A stretch of DNA of 9,690 nt from Pseudomonadota bacterium (GTDB lineage: Bacteria > Pseudomonadota > Gammaproteobacteria > Acidiferrobacterales > UBA6901): positions 1 to 9,690 of the forward strand of contig JAJYEK010000133.1 in NCBI GenBank assembly GCA_021785795.1. The letters are read 5' to 3'. Below, in pieces: positions 6,566 through 9,690 of this stretch. The translations under genes were made by a program, and so were the position numbers. Position 1 is the first letter of the stretch. Each line of letters begins with the position of its first letter. Below the pieces are notes generated by a model, which made no database searches, had not been told where the DNA came from, and saw nothing but the letters and a program-made list of their open reading frames with translations.

Positions 6566-7407
6566 ACCCTCCGGTGTCAGAGATTGCAAAGGGCGAGCGC
6601 TTCGCCTTTGGCAGGAACTGGGATAACTTCCTGAAGCATCTGAATGAGCACCGTATCCGCAGGGCGGAGGATTCCCTGTGCACCATGCTTGGTCTGGAAA
6701 GTCTGGTGGGTAAACGCTTTCTCGACATCGGTTCGGGCAGCGGCCTGTTCAGCCTGGCCGCTCGACGACTGGGTGCGCACGTCCGTTCGTTCGATTACGA
6801 CGTGCAGTCAGTCGCGTGTACGCGCCACCTCAGGGACCGGTTCTTTCCCGATGACGCAGACTGGATCGTGGAAGCAGGATCCGTGCTGGACGAAGACTAT
6901 GTCCGTTCCCTGGGTCACTTCGACATCGTCTACTCCTGGGGGGTTCTGCATCATACGGGGGACATGTGGCGGGCCTTGGACAATGCGATCCTTCCGGTCC
7001 AGCCCGGAGGCCTGCTGTTCATTGCGATTTATAACGACCAGGGACCGCGCTCGACCATATGGCGGGCCCTCAAGAGGACCTATAATAAGTTGCCACCCGT
7101 TTTACGTGTGCTGTTTGCCACCATCGTCATGGGTCTGTGGGAACTAAGGGCCCTACTGGTGGCTTGGATCAAGTTGTGCCCCATGGGATACCTCCGGTCA
7201 TGGACGACCTACCCAGAGATCAGTCTGCGAGGGATGAGCCGGTGGCACGACATTGTTGACTGGATCGGGGGGTATCCCTTTGAGGTGGCCACGCCAGAGG
7301 CTATTTTTGATTTCTACAAGCACCGCTTGTTCCAGCTTCAGACACTGCGGACGACACGCGGTCTTGGCTGCAACGAGTATGTTTTTCTGAGGATGGGAGT
7401 GAAATGA
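6562..7407 (+). CDS. Class I SAM-dependent methyltransferase
   Basis: ATG 6562 overlaps the preceding stop and gives 281 residues. The Rossmann SAM-binding motif I is FLDIGSGSGLFSLAARRLGA (residues 53-72), followed by the acidic strand VRSFDYD (74-80) that would bind the ribose. Motif IV is FDIVYSWGVLHHTGDMWRAL (120-139), and GGLLFIAIYNDQG (149-161) is a further strand. The region at about 178-206 (PPVLRVLFATIVMGLWELRA and beyond) is unusually hydrophobic and may contact the membrane or cap the active site. The C-terminal part carries SLRGMSRWHDIVDWIGGYPF (221-240) and LGCNEYVF (268-275). I recognise this pattern as a methyltransferase type common in surface-polysaccharide loci. It probably methylates a sugar hydroxyl or amino group of the repeat unit, or a chain end; the acceptor is unknown. 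It sits between two paralogous glycosyltransferases and is coupled to both by ATGA overlaps (6562-6565 and 7404-7407). Confidence 0.92.
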   Translation: MNPPVSEIAKGERFAFGRNWDNFLKHLNEHRIRRAEDSLCTMLGLESLVGKRFLDIGSGSGLFSLAARRLGAHVRSFDYDVQSVACTRHLRDRFFPDDADWIVEAGSVLDEDYVRSLGHFDIVYSWGVLHHTGDMWRALDNAILPVQPGGLLFIAIYNDQGPRSTIWRALKRTYNKLPPVLRVLFATIVMGLWELRALLVAWIKLCPMGYLRSWTTYPEISLRGMSRWHDIVDWIGGYPFEVATPEAIFDFYKHRLFQLQTLRTTRGLGCNEYVFLRMGVK

Positions 7408-8606
7408 ACCTATCCGTGGCCGGGATCTCGAGGGGGAGGCGCGTTGCCTCAGACGGACGGGCGTCTGTTTGTTTCGTCTCTCCCTTTGTGTATCCGATTG
7501 CCACCCAGAACCGGGCGGCGGGATTCGCGGGCGGCGCCGAGGTACAACAGCATTTCATTGCCCGCGGTCTGGTCGAGGCGGGATATCGTGTGTCCGTGCT
7601 CAGTGAGGATTTTGGCCAACCGGATGAAATCGATCTGGATGGGTTGCGCTTCATCAAGATCCGGCAGCAGGGACCCATTCTGCCGGTATTGCGCTACATT
7701 CATCCACGCCTGACCAGCGCGTGGTCCGCGATGCGCCGCGCGGATGCCGATATCTACTATCAGCGCGGTGCCGGTGCGGTAACGTGCGTGGCGGGTCTGT
7801 TTGCCCGCACGCACGGGAGGCGCTTCGTGTATGCGGCGGCGCATGATCTCGATCTGGACAAACCGCGTACGCGTGAGCTTATGCGGGGGCGGGGTGGCTG
7901 GCGGGACCGGCAACTCTACCGTACCGGTTTGCGGCTGGCAGACGCCATTGCAGTCCAGCACCCGGGACAAGCGAGACTCTGTCGGCAGTGGTACGGGCGC
8001 GAGGCGGTCTGGCTGCCCAGTGGTTATCGTGTCATCGCGTCCCCGGGGCTTGCGGATCCTGACGGTGTGGTGCTCTGGGTTTCGGTGCTGCGACGCTGGA
8101 AGCGGCCCGAATTATTCATCGATCTGGCGCGCCGTCTGCCGCATCTGAGTTTTCGCATGATCGGCGGGGCTTCGACGGCGATCGGCGAGGTCGGTGCCCA
8201 GGACTTTTATCACGAGATGGAATCCCGCGCCCGTGCGCTGCCCAATCTGGAATTCATGGGGTTTCTGCCTTTCCACGAGGCGGAACACCATTTCAGTCAG
8301 GCGCGCCTGTTTGTTAACACCTCTGAGTCTGAAGGCTTCCCTAACACTTTCCTGCAATCCTGGGCGCGTGGAGTGCCGACCGTGTCATTCGTCGATTGCG
8401 GCGCGCGCGATGCAGACGGGCCCGTAGGCGGTGTGGTCGGGACACTGCCGGAGATGCAGGAAGCCGTGGCTCGTCTGTGTGGCAATCAGAATATCTGGGC
8501 CGCAGAGAGTGGCCGCTGTCAGCGCTATTTCCAGGCCACCCATGACCTGCCATCGGTGATCGCGCGATACCGCGTGCTCTTCGGGCAACTCGGAGCAGAA
8601 GTTTAG
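7404..8606 (+). CDS. GT4-family glycosyltransferase (third), paralogue of the second
   Basis: ATG 7404 overlaps the methyltransferase stop and gives 400 residues. The core begins at about residue 21 (SVCFVSPFVYP), so the first 20 residues are a variable extension; the overlap supports this start. Motifs in order: GGAEVQQHFIARGLVEAGY (43-61), HPRLTSAW (100-107), ADIYYQRGAG (115-124), FVYAAAHDLDLD (141-152), LPSGY (204-208), LWVSVLRRWKRPELFIDLAR (224-243), RMIGG (251-255), and SEGFPNTFLQSWARGVPTV (309-327). As in its paralogue, the second Glu of the E-x7-E motif is Gln (Glu310, Gln318). It should transfer a sugar from a nucleotide donor to the growing lipid-linked unit. The specificity is unknown, but the kinship suggests donor or acceptor chemistry related to that of the second glycosyltransferase. 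The flippase gene starts one base after its stop. Confidence 0.93.
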   Translation: MNLSVAGISRGRRVASDGRASVCFVSPFVYPIATQNRAAGFAGGAEVQQHFIARGLVEAGYRVSVLSEDFGQPDEIDLDGLRFIKIRQQGPILPVLRYIHPRLTSAWSAMRRADADIYYQRGAGAVTCVAGLFARTHGRRFVYAAAHDLDLDKPRTRELMRGRGGWRDRQLYRTGLRLADAIAVQHPGQARLCRQWYGREAVWLPSGYRVIASPGLADPDGVVLWVSVLRRWKRPELFIDLARRLPHLSFRMIGGASTAIGEVGAQDFYHEMESRARALPNLEFMGFLPFHEAEHHFSQARLFVNTSESEGFPNTFLQSWARGVPTVSFVDCGARDADGPVGGVVGTLPEMQEAVARLCGNQNIWAAESGRCQRYFQATHDLPSVIARYRVLFGQLGAEV

Positions 8607-8607
8607 C

Positions 8608-9690
8608 GTGGCCCTGCGCACGGCTCTTGGCTGGAGCAGCGTACAGTCTGCGCTGCGGCTGGTCCTGAGTTTCATCAGCATCAAGGTAACCGCGGTCTAC
8701 CTGGGCGCCGCCGGGCTGGCCCTCGTGGGGCAGGTCAGCAACTTTGTCAGTCTGAGTCATGGACTGGTCGGCAACGCGTTGCAGACCGGGGTGACCACGA
8801 TGACGGCCGAGCACCCGGACGACCCGAACCTTCACGCCCGGCTGTGGAGCACGGCGCTGAAAATGGCGCTGTTTTTCAGCGGTGTGGTGGCCTTGCTCAT
8901 CATGGCGCTGGCGGTCCCGCTTTCATCCTGGCTGCTCGGCACTCGAGCCTACTGGCCGGTGATGGCATTAGCTGGCCCGGCGATTATGCTGGTTGCGGTC
9001 AGTTTGATCCTGAGCGGGATCCTGAATGGGCAAAAGAATATCCGCGCCCTGTCCCTGTCAGCCATAGGCGCTAATATGGTCGGTGCTGCGCTCTTCATCC
9101 CGTTGGTCTATGCCTTTGGCATCTGGGGTGGTCTGATCGGCACCGTGCTTTCCTCGGCCGGCAGTCTTTGCGTCGTGAGCTGGGTCTTTATACGGGCCCG
9201 CGTGGCTCGCCTGACCACTCTTTGGCAGCCATGGGACGCTACAATCGCACGCAAATTGATGCGCTATTTTCCCATGCTCCTGGCGCACTCGGTTGCCCCC
9301 ACTTTAGCATTGCTGATGGTGCGCACCACCGTGATCACGCATCTTGGGCTGCCAGCGGCCGGTCTTTGGCAAGCGGTTTCACGCGTATCGGACATGTATA
9401 CCCTGGTGTTAATGACGGCCCTCTCCCTGTATCTGATGTCGCATCTGTCTTCCATCCGCGCGACGCATCATTTCACGCGTGAGCTGATCAAGGTAACACT
9501 GCAGGTGGTGGCGCTCACCGCCGTGGGCGCGACCGGCATATACTTGCTGCGGGACTGGGTGGTGGCGCTGGTTTTTACACACGCGTTTGCGCCGGTACGC
9601 GATCTGTTCGGCTATCAGTTCCTGGGTGACGTGTTCCTGATGGCGGGCTGGCCCTTGCGGATGGCGCTGGTCATCAAACTGCGGACCCGC
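8608..9690 (+). CDS. wzx: Wzx-type O-antigen/EPS repeat-unit flippase, 5' part (runs off the window)
   Basis: GTG 8608 follows the previous stop by one base, with GGAG at 8592-8595 upstream. The frame stays open for 361 codons to the last base, so the end is outside; family members are usually about 400-450 residues. The protein is strongly hydrophobic, with around ten membrane segments visible, for example SALRLVLSFISIKVTAVYLG, ALFFSGVVALLIMALAVPL, VMALAGPAIMLVAVSLILSG, GANMVGAALFIPLVYAFGIW, TVLSSAGSLCVVSWVFI, MLLAHSVAPTLALLMV, DMYTLVLMTALSLYLM and VTLQVVALTAVGATGIYLL. The N-terminal layout, including VYLGAAGLALVGQVSNF and ILNGQKNIRALS, matches O-antigen translocases (RfbX/WzxE-like, MATE/MOP superfamily). 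It would flip undecaprenyl-diphosphate-linked repeat units across the inner membrane. This places the cluster in a Wzx/Wzy pathway rather than an ABC-transporter pathway. The alternative, a generic polysaccharide transporter of the same superfamily, would have the same role. Confidence 0.88.
   Translation, partial: MALRTALGWSSVQSALRLVLSFISIKVTAVYLGAAGLALVGQVSNFVSLSHGLVGNALQTGVTTMTAEHPDDPNLHARLWSTALKMALFFSGVVALLIMALAVPLSSWLLGTRAYWPVMALAGPAIMLVAVSLILSGILNGQKNIRALSLSAIGANMVGAALFIPLVYAFGIWGGLIGTVLSSAGSLCVVSWVFIRARVARLTTLWQPWDATIARKLMRYFPMLLAHSVAPTLALLMVRTTVITHLGLPAAGLWQAVSRVSDMYTLVLMTALSLYLMSHLSSIRATHHFTRELIKVTLQVVALTAVGATGIYLLRDWVVALVFTHAFAPVRDLFGYQFLGDVFLMAGWPLRMALVIKLRTR

Noticed and set aside
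8844..9482. Two plus-strand ORFs (8844-9074 and 9168-9482) near the right edge
   Set aside because: They are out of frame with the continuous 361-codon membrane protein starting at 8608, which explains the region fully.
1..9690. CRISPR array, tRNA or rRNA, attachment site or replication origin
   Set aside because: No regularly spaced repeats, tRNA-like cloverleaf or conserved rRNA stretch was noticed; nearly all sequence is accounted for by protein genes and the transposase relic.

Overview
The window is part of an exopolysaccharide or O-antigen type biosynthesis locus. All real genes are on the + strand. The sequence is GC-rich with GTG/TTG start candidates and compact ATGA-coupled genes, and the proteins resemble those of Pseudomonadota (beta- or gamma-proteobacterial EpsF/EpsG). 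The exact genus cannot be read from the sequence.

Layout. (1) 1-765 is the 3' part of a Wzz/EpsF-type chain-length determinant; its 5' end lies outside the window. (2) 777-1658 is an EpsG-type chain-length-associated tyrosine-kinase homologue, with an N-terminal domain like that of GspE/MshE proteins and an altered P-loop. (3) 1675-2198 is not ordinary intergenic DNA. It holds the decayed remains of an IS256/Mutator-family transposase, readable in pieces with at least three frameshifts and several stops. (4) 2199-2312 is the leader of asnB, with two possible hairpins and a good Shine-Dalgarno. (5) 2313-9690 is a tightly packed gene run: an AsnB-type glutamine amidotransferase, a GT4 glycosyltransferase, a second GT4 glycosyltransferase, a SAM methyltransferase, a third GT4 glycosyltransferase paralogous to the second, and a Wzx-type flippase cut by the right edge of the window.

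Working together. The three glycosyltransferases would add sugars to a lipid-linked (undecaprenyl-diphosphate) repeat unit. The methyltransferase and the AsnB-like enzyme would decorate it by O- or N-methylation and amidation, Wzx would flip it across the inner membrane, and the EpsF/EpsG pair would set chain length with an unseen Wzy polymerase. No priming transferase, Wzy or outer-membrane export protein is visible here.

Most notable points: the transposase remnant sits exactly at the junction between the chain-length module and the sugar-assembly module; EpsF is shortened in its coiled-coil region and EpsG lacks the basic P-loop residue, which hints at a decaying or unusual copolymerase/kinase pair; and two paralogous glycosyltransferases flank the methyltransferase. 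I see no convincing wholly new system. The window reads as a mosaic but recognisable polysaccharide locus.
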